From the NCBI RefSeq assembly GCF_009741275.1, contig NZ_WOWS01000005.1, positions 186,001 through 250,000 on the forward strand: a stretch of DNA of 64,000 nt, written 5' to 3'. Made by a program: the position numbers and the translations under genes. Below are positions 52,925-61,139 of the stretch, in pieces. Below the pieces are notes generated by a model. That model made no database searches and was not told where the DNA came from. It saw only the letters and a list, made by a program, of their open reading frames with translations. The first letter of the stretch is position 1; every line of letters begins with the position of its first letter. This stretch comes from Winogradskyella endarachnes. Lineage in GTDB: Bacteria > Bacteroidota > Bacteroidia > Flavobacteriales > Flavobacteriaceae.

Positions 52925-53872
52925 TTAAATACTTCTCGTATTTTCTCTAGTATTCTCTACTTTCTTTGTGTTTTGTTTACGCTTTTTAAGTTCATTTTCT
53001 TGTATAACTGATTTACCTTCTGTTGGCGCATCTCTGTAATATTGTATATAACCTCTTCCTGTAAACTCATATAAAGTGCCAGAATTTGGGTGAAACAATT
53101 CTATCTTGTTATCATTAATAACGCTCAGTTCAAAGAATTCATTGTCAAAGAAATCATAATCTAATGTTAATGTTTTTAGGTACATATTACCAGAAACATT
53201 ACCTACGCCATAATCACCTATAAAATCCCAAAATATATTATCTGGATTATAAATATTTACATCTTGAGAGCTTCTAAATGTATCATCATTTCCACCAGAT
53301 AAAAACTGTAGGTAATTCTCATTATCAAAATCATTTAATGCTCCATAATTACTTGTATATGTTTTTTCCCAAGCTTCGTATTCTTGCAAGAAATAATGAA
53401 TATTATCGTAAAACACGTAATCATAATCAAAATTAGAACGCTGATATCCATGCAAAAAATAAGAGGTATCATTAAAAGGATTATATAATTCTAAGGTATT
53501 ATTATCTAATTGATAAACATCAAAACTATCATAACCATCTATAATATGATTTACATCTAATATCATATCATAAGCATTATAAGTACCAATTTGAACTCCG
53601 TAACCATTACCTTGGCTACCAATAATACCAACTAAGTTATTATTAGCATACATAATGCCGTTATTAAATGATACCGTAAATGCTATTTGCAAAAAAGGTG
53701 TTTCTCCATAACCTTGAGTTTCATTAATATCTACATACCATAAATCATAAGAATTTAATAACTGATTTAATGAGATGTTTGGTTCATCATTATAATGTAC
53801 TTCTTCTACATAACAAGATGTAAACAATGTGGCAACAAGAGCAAATCCTAATAGTAGTTTTAAAATTTTCAT
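52925..53872 (-). CDS. Lipoprotein of unknown function, Tyr/Asn/Asp-rich
   Basis: 315 residues. Lipoprotein signal with lipobox FTSC (Cys20). The mature part is very rich in Tyr, Asn, Asp and Phe and appears to hold two similar beta units: one around 45-145 (LWYVDINET, LELYNPFNDTSYFLHGY) and one around 190-280 (FWDFIGDYG, IELFHPNSGTLYEFTGRGY). Each ends in an (L/I)ELxxPxxxTxYxxxG-type strand, suggesting an internal repeat. The tail (285-315) is basic. I do not recognise the family. Cell-surface or periplasmic location is inferred. Confidence 0.75.
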   Translation of the reverse strand: MKILKLLLGFALVATLFTSCYVEEVHYNDEPNISLNQLLNSYDLWYVDINETQGYGETPFLQIAFTVSFNNGIMYANNNLVGIIGSQGNGYGVQIGTYNAYDMILDVNHIIDGYDSFDVYQLDNNTLELYNPFNDTSYFLHGYQRSNFDYDYVFYDNIHYFLQEYEAWEKTYTSNYGALNDFDNENYLQFLSGGNDDTFRSSQDVNIYNPDNIFWDFIGDYGVGNVSGNMYLKTLTLDYDFFDNEFFELSVINDNKIELFHPNSGTLYEFTGRGYIQYYRDAPTEGKSVIQENELKKRKQNTKKVENTRENTRSI

Positions 53873-53943
53873 AATCTAACGGTTTTAAGGTTATATGACG
53901 TTTAGATTCAAAAGACGTGCCAAAATTCTATTAATATGGTATC

Positions 53944-53951
53944 CAAAATTA
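53944..53951 (-). promoter_or_regulatory. -7 box of the lipoprotein gene
   Basis: Minus-strand TAATTTTG, matching TAnnTTTG, about 70 bases upstream of the ATG at 53872. No clear -33 box. Confidence 0.35.
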
Positions 53952-54030
53952 GTATCAATGCTTCCAATAAGAACGATTTTTAAAAAGAAAATGATTCATT
54001 TGTAATGTTCAATCCTTTTAAAACTCTATT

Positions 54031-55752
54031 ATGAAAAACAAAATTACATTATTCTGCATCTCCTTATGCTTTACAGTTTTTTCAACAGCTCAAACACTCG
54101 AGTGGCATCAACACTTTGGAAACTATTCTGAAGATGTTATGTTAGCTGTTGATACAGATCATAACGATAATACGTATACAACTGGATATTTTGGAGAACT
54201 TACAGCTTTTGATAACATTACATTAACTGGCTTAGGTTTTTTTAATGGATTTGTTACAAAAACGGATAGTAATGGCAATGTTTTATGGGCAAAAACTTTA
54301 TCACAGCCGAATGATGGTGATATTGATCCAAATCATTCCGTAATTCCAAAAAGTATTTCTGTAGATTTAAACGGCAATGTAATTGTCGTAGGTTATTTTG
54401 ATGCCGGAGATTTTGATGCCAATCCTGGTGCAGGAGAATATATTCTAAGCTCTACGAATTATGAAATGTTCATTGTTAAATTAGATACTGATGGTAACTT
54501 TCTTTGGGCGACATCCTTTGGGGCAACAGATGACTCTTTTGAGAGTATATCTGATGTTGGTACAGACAGTAATGGTGATATTTACGTAACCGGATTTTAT
54601 AATAGCACAATATCAATTGCACATCCAGCAGGAACTTCGTCTATAACAAGTAGTGGTTTCTCAGATATTTTTGTTTTTAAATATGCTTCTGACGGTTATT
54701 ACCTATGGATGTATAGTGCAGGTGGTACAGACTTTGACTTAGGTATGAGCATCGATGTAACACCATCTGGTGATTCTTATATTACTGGACAATATAGAGA
54801 AACATCTACGTTTTATACACCTATGTTTGGCACAGAGTCTATTACACTTAGTACCACTCCAAATTATCGCGGTTTATTCGCTCTTAAGTTAGATACATGG
54901 GGTAATTATCAAAACGCCATAAAAGTTGGTGAAGCTCAATCTGAATGTATCGGAACTGCAATTGCTGTTGACAATAACAATAATGCGTATGTAACCGGTT
55001 ATTATGGTGGTATTTTAATATCTAATGAAGGCACCTCAGACCAATTTTCTATTGATTCTGATAGCAATTATGAGGCTTTTGTAGCTAAAGTTGACTTTAC
55101 TAATAGCAATACATCTTGGATTAATGAGATTGACGGAGGTCCTGATTCAATTTTTGGTTACGGTATAGATATAGATTCTAATAACACTATTTATGCTACT
55201 GGCTTCTTTAGTTCAACACTAACCGTAGGTAACTATACTCTAAATAAACAAACAACCCATGTTTTTGACAGTTATTTAGTAAAAATGAATAGTGCTGGAG
55301 AATTTTCAGGAGGCTATCAATTTGGCGCATTAAATGCTGTAGAGTCACAACCTGTAACGGTAGATTCTAATGATAATATAATTATTGCTGGCTCATTTAG
55401 AGAAACTGCAAACATAAGTCCTTTTGCTTCCGAGACTATACAAATAACCTCTTCTGGTTTTAGAGACAACTACCTCTTTAAAATTGCTAGCAACTCCCTA
55501 TTAAATATTGCCGATAATAATTTTGACGAATCAATAAGAATATATCCAAACCCAGTAAAAGATATTCTTAACATCTCTAGCCAAGAGCCATTACAATCCG
55601 AAAACTATACGATTTTTGACATCAATGGCAAATCTATGTTGACTGGTATTGTAAATTTTAATAATCAAATTAATATCAGTCATTTAAACAGTGGATTTTA
55701 TTTCTTAGTGTTAAACGGAAGTTCTGAAAGATTGAAAATATTAAAGAAATAA
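54031..55752 (+). CDS. Secreted SBBP-repeat beta-propeller protein with T9SS signal
   Basis: 573 residues. Signal peptide (MKNKITLFCISLCFTVFSTA), then repeated segments of the SBBP/NHL kind, each with a pattern like VDxNGNVIVVGYF or VDSNNTIYATGFF, about eight copies, likely forming a beta-propeller. The C-terminal 75 residues are a type A T9SS sorting domain (IRIYPNPVKDILNIS ... GFYFLVLNG ... KILKK). It is therefore exported to the surface or medium. Function unknown. It is followed after 68 bases by an AraC-type membrane regulator in the same direction. Confidence 0.88.
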   Translation: MKNKITLFCISLCFTVFSTAQTLEWHQHFGNYSEDVMLAVDTDHNDNTYTTGYFGELTAFDNITLTGLGFFNGFVTKTDSNGNVLWAKTLSQPNDGDIDPNHSVIPKSISVDLNGNVIVVGYFDAGDFDANPGAGEYILSSTNYEMFIVKLDTDGNFLWATSFGATDDSFESISDVGTDSNGDIYVTGFYNSTISIAHPAGTSSITSSGFSDIFVFKYASDGYYLWMYSAGGTDFDLGMSIDVTPSGDSYITGQYRETSTFYTPMFGTESITLSTTPNYRGLFALKLDTWGNYQNAIKVGEAQSECIGTAIAVDNNNNAYVTGYYGGILISNEGTSDQFSIDSDSNYEAFVAKVDFTNSNTSWINEIDGGPDSIFGYGIDIDSNNTIYATGFFSSTLTVGNYTLNKQTTHVFDSYLVKMNSAGEFSGGYQFGALNAVESQPVTVDSNDNIIIAGSFRETANISPFASETIQITSSGFRDNYLFKIASNSLLNIADNNFDESIRIYPNPVKDILNISSQEPLQSENYTIFDINGKSMLTGIVNFNNQINISHLNSGFYFLVLNGSSERLKILKK

Positions 55753-55820
55753 TTAGGTAAATTAAGACATTCCTGCGTTAAATTTTTGGAATCAGTACAT
55801 AACCTTTCTATATTCGGCAT

Positions 55821-57014
55821 ATGGATAGATGGGAAATGTTTATCGATTTCTTTTTAATCGCCGGAATGTCATTCTTAGCGTTCTTAATTCTTGTTCTTAT
55901 AAAATCGAAGGTTCATTTTTCAAAAACTATTCTGAACATCTTTTTTATAAACGCTTTCTTTTTTTTACTCTATTATTATTCCTATTTGCATAAAATTAGA
56001 ATTACAGGAGGTATCGCCATACTCTTTGGGCATGGTGTAGGCTATCTGCTTGGACCTTCTTTTCTATATCTCGTTAAATCTTTAGTGTTTTCTAAAGAAA
56101 AAATCTTACGACCCTATCTTAAGAGTCTCATTCCTTTTACTATTGTTTTTGTGTTATGTAATATACCTTTATGTATTGCAATGACTACAGATTATTTAGA
56201 TAGTTATCATAAAGTCTACATAACTTTGGAGATTCCTTTCAACATTTTAGAAAACTTTTTTATTATTTATTACATTTTTAAAACCCTACAGTTTTTAAAT
56301 CGTTTAAGGATTTCAATTCAAGAAAATTACGCCAATCTATCGTCACAAAATCTGCAATGGTACAAACATTTTATTATTGGATTTTTAATAATTGTTATTA
56401 TAGATTCATTACTCAGCGTCTATGAGCTGTTTTTCACTGTAGATTTATGGAATATAGGTACGATTATCGCATTTATGCTATTCTTTCTTTATCTCTACTT
56501 AGGTTACAAAGGCCTTTATCAATCACAAATTCTCATACCAAGTTTTTTACTAGATCAATTAGATGAAACAAAATCAACACTCAACGAGTCTAATTTAGTA
56601 ACAGATCAGAACACACAGAAAGAAAAAACAATCGTTAGGCAGCTCGACAGTTTAAAACCACAAGAAATTGAAAAACTAAAGCGAAAATTAGAATATTTGT
56701 TAAAAGAAGATAAAGTATATCTCAATGAAGATCTTAATCTCACTCAGCTTTCAGAATACATGAATATTTCTAACAAAAAGTTATCTGAACTCTTAAACCA
56801 TTATTTAAATACCAGTTTTTACGATTTAATAAACGACTACCGAATAAACACCATAAAAGAACGTTTAGAAAACGGAGATGCCGAAAAATTTACAATTATA
56901 TCTATAGCCTATGATGCTGGTTTTAAGTCTAAAGCAAGTTTTTATAGAATCTTTAAACAGAAAGAAGGTATTTCCCCATCGTGCTACAATAAAAAATTTC
57001 AGCAAGTATCTTAA
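55821..57014 (+). CDS. Membrane-anchored AraC-family transcriptional regulator
   Basis: 397 residues. The N-terminal 235 residues hold seven or so membrane helices, followed by a linker and a C-terminal AraC-type DNA-binding domain (about 290-395) with two helix-turn-helix units (LNLTQLSEYMNISNKKLSELL and FTIISIAYDAGFKSKASFYRIFKQKEGISP, the family signature). Such membrane AraC proteins probably sense an external or membrane signal. The target is unknown; the adjacent secreted propeller gene is one candidate. Confidence 0.9.
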   Translation: MDRWEMFIDFFLIAGMSFLAFLILVLIKSKVHFSKTILNIFFINAFFFLLYYYSYLHKIRITGGIAILFGHGVGYLLGPSFLYLVKSLVFSKEKILRPYLKSLIPFTIVFVLCNIPLCIAMTTDYLDSYHKVYITLEIPFNILENFFIIYYIFKTLQFLNRLRISIQENYANLSSQNLQWYKHFIIGFLIIVIIDSLLSVYELFFTVDLWNIGTIIAFMLFFLYLYLGYKGLYQSQILIPSFLLDQLDETKSTLNESNLVTDQNTQKEKTIVRQLDSLKPQEIEKLKRKLEYLLKEDKVYLNEDLNLTQLSEYMNISNKKLSELLNHYLNTSFYDLINDYRINTIKERLENGDAEKFTIISIAYDAGFKSKASFYRIFKQKEGISPSCYNKKFQQVS

Positions 57015-57077
57015 TTTCCTAAGGGTTTTGGTGTCAACACTTCGTTCTCTAAAAACTACATTTTGCTTTATTTTGAT

Positions 57078-57085
57078 TATTTTTG
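57078..57085 (+). promoter_or_regulatory. -7 box of gpsA
   Basis: TATTTTTG, 24 bases before the ATG at 57110. It overlaps the in-frame TTG at 57083 and so argues against that codon as a start. Confidence 0.4.
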
Positions 57086-57109
57086 ATATTGAAAATTGAT
57101 AAAATCACT

Positions 57110-58111
57110 ATGAGTGACACTGTAAAATATGCTGTTTTTGGTGCTGGGAGTTGGGCAACTGCCATTGTAAAAATGCTTTGCGAAAATCAAAATGAGATTG
57201 GTTGGTATATGCGCAGCGTTTATGCTAAAGAGCATATCTTAAAAGAAAAACATAACCCAAGTTATTTAAGTTCTGTTGAGTTTCATACAGAGCAACTAAA
57301 ACTTAGCAACGATATTAACGAAATCGCAGAATGGGCAGATGTACTTATTTTTGTGATTCCTTCTGCTTTTATCCATGGTGAATTAGAAAAACTTACGACA
57401 GATATTAGCCAAAAAACAATTGTATCTGCTGTAAAAGGTATTATGCCAGAAACAGGAAAATTAGTTGGTGAACATTTTCATGATGAATATAATATACCTT
57501 TTGAAAACATCGCTGTTATTGCAGGACCTTGCCATGCAGAAGAAGTTGCTTTAGAGCGTTTATCTTATTTAACTATTGCTTGTGATGATATTAAGAAAGC
57601 ACAAGCTATTGCAGATAGTTTATCTAGTGATTACATTAAAACTAAAACTAGTGATGATGTAATTGGTATAGAATACGCTGTAATGTTAAAAAACATTTAC
57701 GCTATTGCTGCCGGAATTGCACATGGTTTAGGTTATGGTGATAATTTTCAGAGTGTATTGATGAGTAATTCTATTCGAGAAATGAAACGCTTTATCAAAA
57801 AAATGCATAAGATGAAACGTAACATTAATAACTCCGCTTACTTAGGTGATTTATTAGTGACTGGTTATTCTATTTTTTCTCGAAACCGCATGTTCGGAAA
57901 CATGATTGGTAAAGGCTACACTGTAAAATCTGCACAAATGGAAATGAATATGATTGCAGAAGGCTATTATGCTACCAAAAGTGCTCATTTATTAAACCGA
58001 AAGAATAAAAAGAAAACTCAATTACCAATTATAAACGCGGTTTATGATATTTTATATGAAAATAAAAACCCTAAAAAAGTCTTCGGAAAATTGATTGATA
58101 AACTTAATTAG
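57110..58111 (+). CDS. gpsA: NAD(P)-dependent glycerol-3-phosphate dehydrogenase
   Basis: Reduces dihydroxyacetone phosphate to sn-glycerol 3-phosphate for phospholipid synthesis; cytoplasmic. 333 residues from the ATG at 57110 (MSDTVKYAVFGAGSWATAIV). Nucleotide-binding motif GAGSWA; the conserved K in VSAVKGI, the GPCHAEE segment, and the catalytic-region VMLKNIYAIAAGIAHGLGYGDN are present. The stop is 52 bases from the convergent gene at 58164. An in-frame TTG at 57083 is unlikely as a start because it lies in a -7 box. Confidence 0.96.
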   Translation: MSDTVKYAVFGAGSWATAIVKMLCENQNEIGWYMRSVYAKEHILKEKHNPSYLSSVEFHTEQLKLSNDINEIAEWADVLIFVIPSAFIHGELEKLTTDISQKTIVSAVKGIMPETGKLVGEHFHDEYNIPFENIAVIAGPCHAEEVALERLSYLTIACDDIKKAQAIADSLSSDYIKTKTSDDVIGIEYAVMLKNIYAIAAGIAHGLGYGDNFQSVLMSNSIREMKRFIKKMHKMKRNINNSAYLGDLLVTGYSIFSRNRMFGNMIGKGYTVKSAQMEMNMIAEGYYATKSAHLLNRKNKKKTQLPIINAVYDILYENKNPKKVFGKLIDKLN

Positions 58112-58163
58112 GTGAACTAAATATTGTATTAATATGCTATCAATAATTACATTAATTCAATCT

Positions 58164-58559
58164 TTACTTTACCAAAATCCCACGTAATTGCATTAAAGGT
58201 AAAGTCTGTAAAGCCTTTTCATTAATTGTATTTTTTCTAAACAAATAACTTTTATCAAACATTTGATTGCCTTCAAAAAAAGTAATTTTAAACTCGTTGT
58301 TAAGTTCTAAAACCTTCTCCTGCAGGTATTCAATTTTAGCATAGCTTCTTGCTGGTAGTTTTGCAATAGTATGTCTCATTAAAGGTGTTAATTTCTTATC
58401 GTTGTAACCTCTAGAAACTATAAGAACGGTTTCTAAATCATTGTCGCTATTGTTAATGATATAAGCATTCCAATCTAATGTTTTGTATTCTATATGTTGC
58501 TCTTGCACTACGGCAACGTGTACATCTTTAACTTGAGGTATATTGATATCTTTTTTCAT
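58164..58559 (-). CDS. Conserved hypothetical protein
   Basis: 131 residues, no signal peptide or membrane helix, mostly beta by pattern (VHVAVVQEQHIEYKTLDWNAYIINNSD, LETVLIVSRGY). I think it belongs to a small family that sits beside pheS in flavobacteria, but I cannot name a domain. Starts 77 bases after the pheS stop and is on the same strand, so it may be cotranscribed. Confidence 0.7.
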   Translation of the reverse strand: MKKDINIPQVKDVHVAVVQEQHIEYKTLDWNAYIINNSDNDLETVLIVSRGYNDKKLTPLMRHTIAKLPARSYAKIEYLQEKVLELNNEFKITFFEGNQMFDKSYLFRKNTINEKALQTLPLMQLRGILVK

Positions 58560-58636
58560 TACACGTATAAACCTTTCTAATAGTCAAACCTTAAAAAATC
58601 ATATTTGGTTCTTTTTTAACAACTAAAGCTTAGCTA

Positions 58637-59656
58637 TTAAAGTGCACTTTTAAACTGCTCTAAGAACCTAACATCGTTTTCACTTAATAATCTAATATCA
58701 CTTATTTGATTAAGTAGCATTGCTATTCTATCGATTCCCATACCAAATGCAAAACCAGAGTATTCTTTAGAGTCGATACCACAGTTTTCTAGCACGTTTG
58801 GATCAACCATACCACAACCCATAATCTCTAACCAACCTGTTCCTTTAGTGATTTTATAATCGGTTTCGGTTTCCAATCCCCAATATACATCTACTTCTGC
58901 ACTAGGTTCTGTAAACGGAAAGTAAGATGGGCGCAATCTAATCTTAGATTTACCAAACATCTCTGTTGTAAAATATTGAAGTGTTTGTTTTAAATCTGCA
59001 AAGCTTACATCTTTATCAATGTATAATCCTTCTACTTGGTGAAAGAAACAATGTGAACGTGCAGAAATAGCTTCATTACGATATACGCGACCAGGAGAAA
59101 TTGTTCTAATTGGAGGTTTATTATTTTCCATGTAACGCACTTGTACAGAACTTGTATGAGTACGCAATAAAATATCTGGATCTGTTTGAATGAAGAAGGT
59201 ATCTTGCATATCTCTTGCTGGATGATATTCTGGCAAGTTTAAGGCTGTAAAATTATGCCAATCGTCTTCAATTTCTGGTCCTTCACTTACGTTAAACCCA
59301 ATACGAGAAAAGATATCTATAATTTCATTTTTTACAATAGAAATCGGGTGACGAGCACCAATGGCTATTGGTTCTCCTGGTCGAGATAAATCACCGTAAA
59401 TTCCTTTTTCTTCTTCTTGACTCTCTAAAGCTTCTTTTAAAGCGTTAACTTTATCTTCAGCTGTTTTTTTAAGCTGGTTAATTGTTTGGCCAAACTCTTT
59501 CTTTTGGTCGTTTGCTACATTTTTAAACTCAGCAAAATAGTCTTTTAATAGTCCTTTAGACCCTAAATACTTAATTCTAAAAGCCTCAACCTCTTCTTTA
59601 GATTGTGCTGTAAAAGCTTCTGCTTCTGCTATGAGTTCTTTTATCTTATCTATCAT
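58637..59656 (-). CDS. pheS: Phenylalanyl-tRNA synthetase alpha subunit
   Basis: Catalytic subunit of the (alpha-beta)2 PheRS; the beta subunit is not in the window. 339 residues, normal length. N-terminal coiled coil (1-85), then the class II core with HPISIVKNEIIDIFSRIGF, motif 2 GRVYRNEAISARSHCFFHQVEG, and motif 3 GFAFGMGIDRIAMLL. A -7 box lies 23 bases upstream (59679-59686). Confidence 0.97.
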   Translation of the reverse strand: MIDKIKELIAEAEAFTAQSKEEVEAFRIKYLGSKGLLKDYFAEFKNVANDQKKEFGQTINQLKKTAEDKVNALKEALESQEEEKGIYGDLSRPGEPIAIGARHPISIVKNEIIDIFSRIGFNVSEGPEIEDDWHNFTALNLPEYHPARDMQDTFFIQTDPDILLRTHTSSVQVRYMENNKPPIRTISPGRVYRNEAISARSHCFFHQVEGLYIDKDVSFADLKQTLQYFTTEMFGKSKIRLRPSYFPFTEPSAEVDVYWGLETETDYKITKGTGWLEIMGCGMVDPNVLENCGIDSKEYSGFAFGMGIDRIAMLLNQISDIRLLSENDVRFLEQFKSAL

Positions 59657-59678
59657 GATTTCTATTCAAAAACGAGTG

Positions 59679-59686
59679 CAAATTTA
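59679..59686 (-). promoter_or_regulatory. pheS -7 box
   Basis: Minus-strand TAAATTTG, 23 bases upstream of the pheS ATG. No clear -33 box. Confidence 0.45.
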
Positions 59687-59726
59687 GTTCTTTTTTACGA
59701 GTTATAGTAGTGGAGAGTATTAGAAA

Positions 59727-60083
59727 CTAGTCTATATATTTAGTTTCTACAAAATAATTTACAATAGCTTCTTTCATTAACACACTTTGCTCACCTGCTT
59801 TAAGATGTGGTAATTGCGCTAACACTTTGTAATGTGGCCAACCGTCTTCATCTACAAAATCAAATTCATAAAACCCATAAGGTTCTAAAACTTTACAAAT
59901 TGCAATATGCATTAAATCTAGTTTATGGTCTTTTTTGTATTCGCGATGTAACTGACCAAGTTCTTGTACACCTATTAAATAAATTATAGCATCTAAATCT
60001 AAAGTATCTCCATCTGCAAACTGATTAGAGAGTTTCTCTACTACTAATTTCCAACGTTCTTTTAATTGTTCATCTCTTGCCAT
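59727..60083 (-). CDS. Conserved hypothetical protein
   Basis: 118 residues from the ATG at 60083; a GTG two codons earlier is possible. Soluble, helical then beta. Visible segments are LKERWKLVVEKLSNQFADGDTLD (broken pattern of charged helix), IYLIGVQELGQLHREYKKDHK and FYEFDFVDEDGWPHYKVLAQLP. No catalytic motif is recognised. It lies upstream of pheS on the same strand with a 70-base gap containing the pheS -7 box. Confidence 0.72.
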   Translation of the reverse strand: MARDEQLKERWKLVVEKLSNQFADGDTLDLDAIIYLIGVQELGQLHREYKKDHKLDLMHIAICKVLEPYGFYEFDFVDEDGWPHYKVLAQLPHLKAGEQSVLMKEAIVNYFVETKYID

Positions 60084-60229
60084 AGTCACTGCCCTAATAA
60101 ACGGAATATATTTACTATGTATTCCTAATTATAAAAATTCAAAGTTAATAAACTAATGCATCTCCAAGGTTATAATGTCTTAAAATTGATGCATTGATTA
60201 ATATAAAATTTCAACTTAAAAAAATCATG

Positions 60230-60237
60230 TATTTTTG
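60230..60237 (+). promoter_or_regulatory. -7 box of the CvpA-family gene
   Basis: TATTTTTG, 17 bases before the ATG at 60255. No convincing -33 box at 19 bases. Confidence 0.45.
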
Positions 60238-60254
60238 TCTTAAACACTTACACC

Positions 60255-60773
60255 ATGAGTATTATTGATATTGTTTTGGCTGCCCTTTTATTATTTGGAT
60301 TTATTAGAGGAATCTTTAAAGGGCTTTTTGTAGAAGTTGCATCTTTAGTTGCATTAGTTTTAGGTGTTTATGGTGCTATCCATTTCAGTGGTTTTGCTGC
60401 CGGATTTTTAGAACCAAAAGTAGATTGGAATGAAAAAACAATTAATATCGTTGCCTTTGCCATTACTTTTGTGGTGATTGTTTTAGCCATTGGCTTAGCA
60501 GGTAAAGCACTTACTAAACTCGCAGATTTTGCGGCGCTTGGCATTATTAATAAATTGGCTGGTGGTGTTTTTGGGGCTTTAAAAATAGGAATGATTTTAA
60601 GTGTGCTTCTCATTGTTTTTGATAAAATGAACAACACGTTACCTTTTATGGAGCAAGAAGATCTGGAAGAAAGTATGCTTTATAAGCCTGTAAAATCTTT
60701 GGCACCTATGATATTTCCTACTATTATTAAATCTGAAGAAGAACCAATTATAAGAGAACCTTCTGAGGTTTAA
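60255..60773 (+). CDS. CvpA-family membrane protein
   Basis: 172 residues with four membrane segments and an acidic C-terminal tail. The N-terminus IIDIVLAALLLFGFIRGIFKG matches the CvpA family (colicin V production), and the last helices (FAALGIINKLAGGVFGALKIGMILSVLL) fit. In other bacteria CvpA affects envelope homeostasis; here the exact role is unknown. It ends overlapping the convergent small gene by 4 bases. Confidence 0.88.
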   Translation: MSIIDIVLAALLLFGFIRGIFKGLFVEVASLVALVLGVYGAIHFSGFAAGFLEPKVDWNEKTINIVAFAITFVVIVLAIGLAGKALTKLADFAALGIINKLAGGVFGALKIGMILSVLLIVFDKMNNTLPFMEQEDLEESMLYKPVKSLAPMIFPTIIKSEEEPIIREPSEV

Positions 60774-61123
60774 TTTAAAATCACCATAGCATCAATATCC
60801 TCTACTTTTAAATAGGTTTCAAAAACACTATAACTGTTGCAAAACAAATATTTTAACTCACTTATCTCTTGTCTATTAAACATTAAAACCAAGTTAGATT
60901 GCAATGATGGTATTGGTATTTTACGCTTAAGATCAGCATCTGCATATCTGTCTTCCCAGTAATCAGGTTCAATATTTAATAGGTAATTTTTAAACTGCTC
61001 ATACTGTTTTACAGTAAACTCAAAGTAAATATTGTTATATTCTAAATGATATACGTTACAGTTTTTACAGATGGATAATTCGCCATTACTCACTTTAGAA
61101 ATTGTTTTTATTGAATTACACAT
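60770..61123 (-). CDS. Small Cys-containing protein, DUF6686-like
   Basis: 117 residues, cytoplasmic. The N-terminal third holds Cys2 and a CKNC motif (about 20-23, ELSICKNCNVYHLEYNN), which could bind metal; the rest is helix-rich (FTVKQYEQFKNYLLNIEPDYW). It resembles the DUF6686 group, though I am not certain. It starts 16 bases after the PepSY-reductase stop and so is the last gene of that cluster, and its tail overlaps the CvpA gene by 4 bases. Confidence 0.7.
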   Translation of the reverse strand: MCNSIKTISKVSNGELSICKNCNVYHLEYNNIYFEFTVKQYEQFKNYLLNIEPDYWEDRYADADLKRKIPIPSLQSNLVLMFNRQEISELKYLFCNSYSVFETYLKVEDIDAMVILN

Positions 61124-61139
61124 AGTCTCTGTTTTTAGG

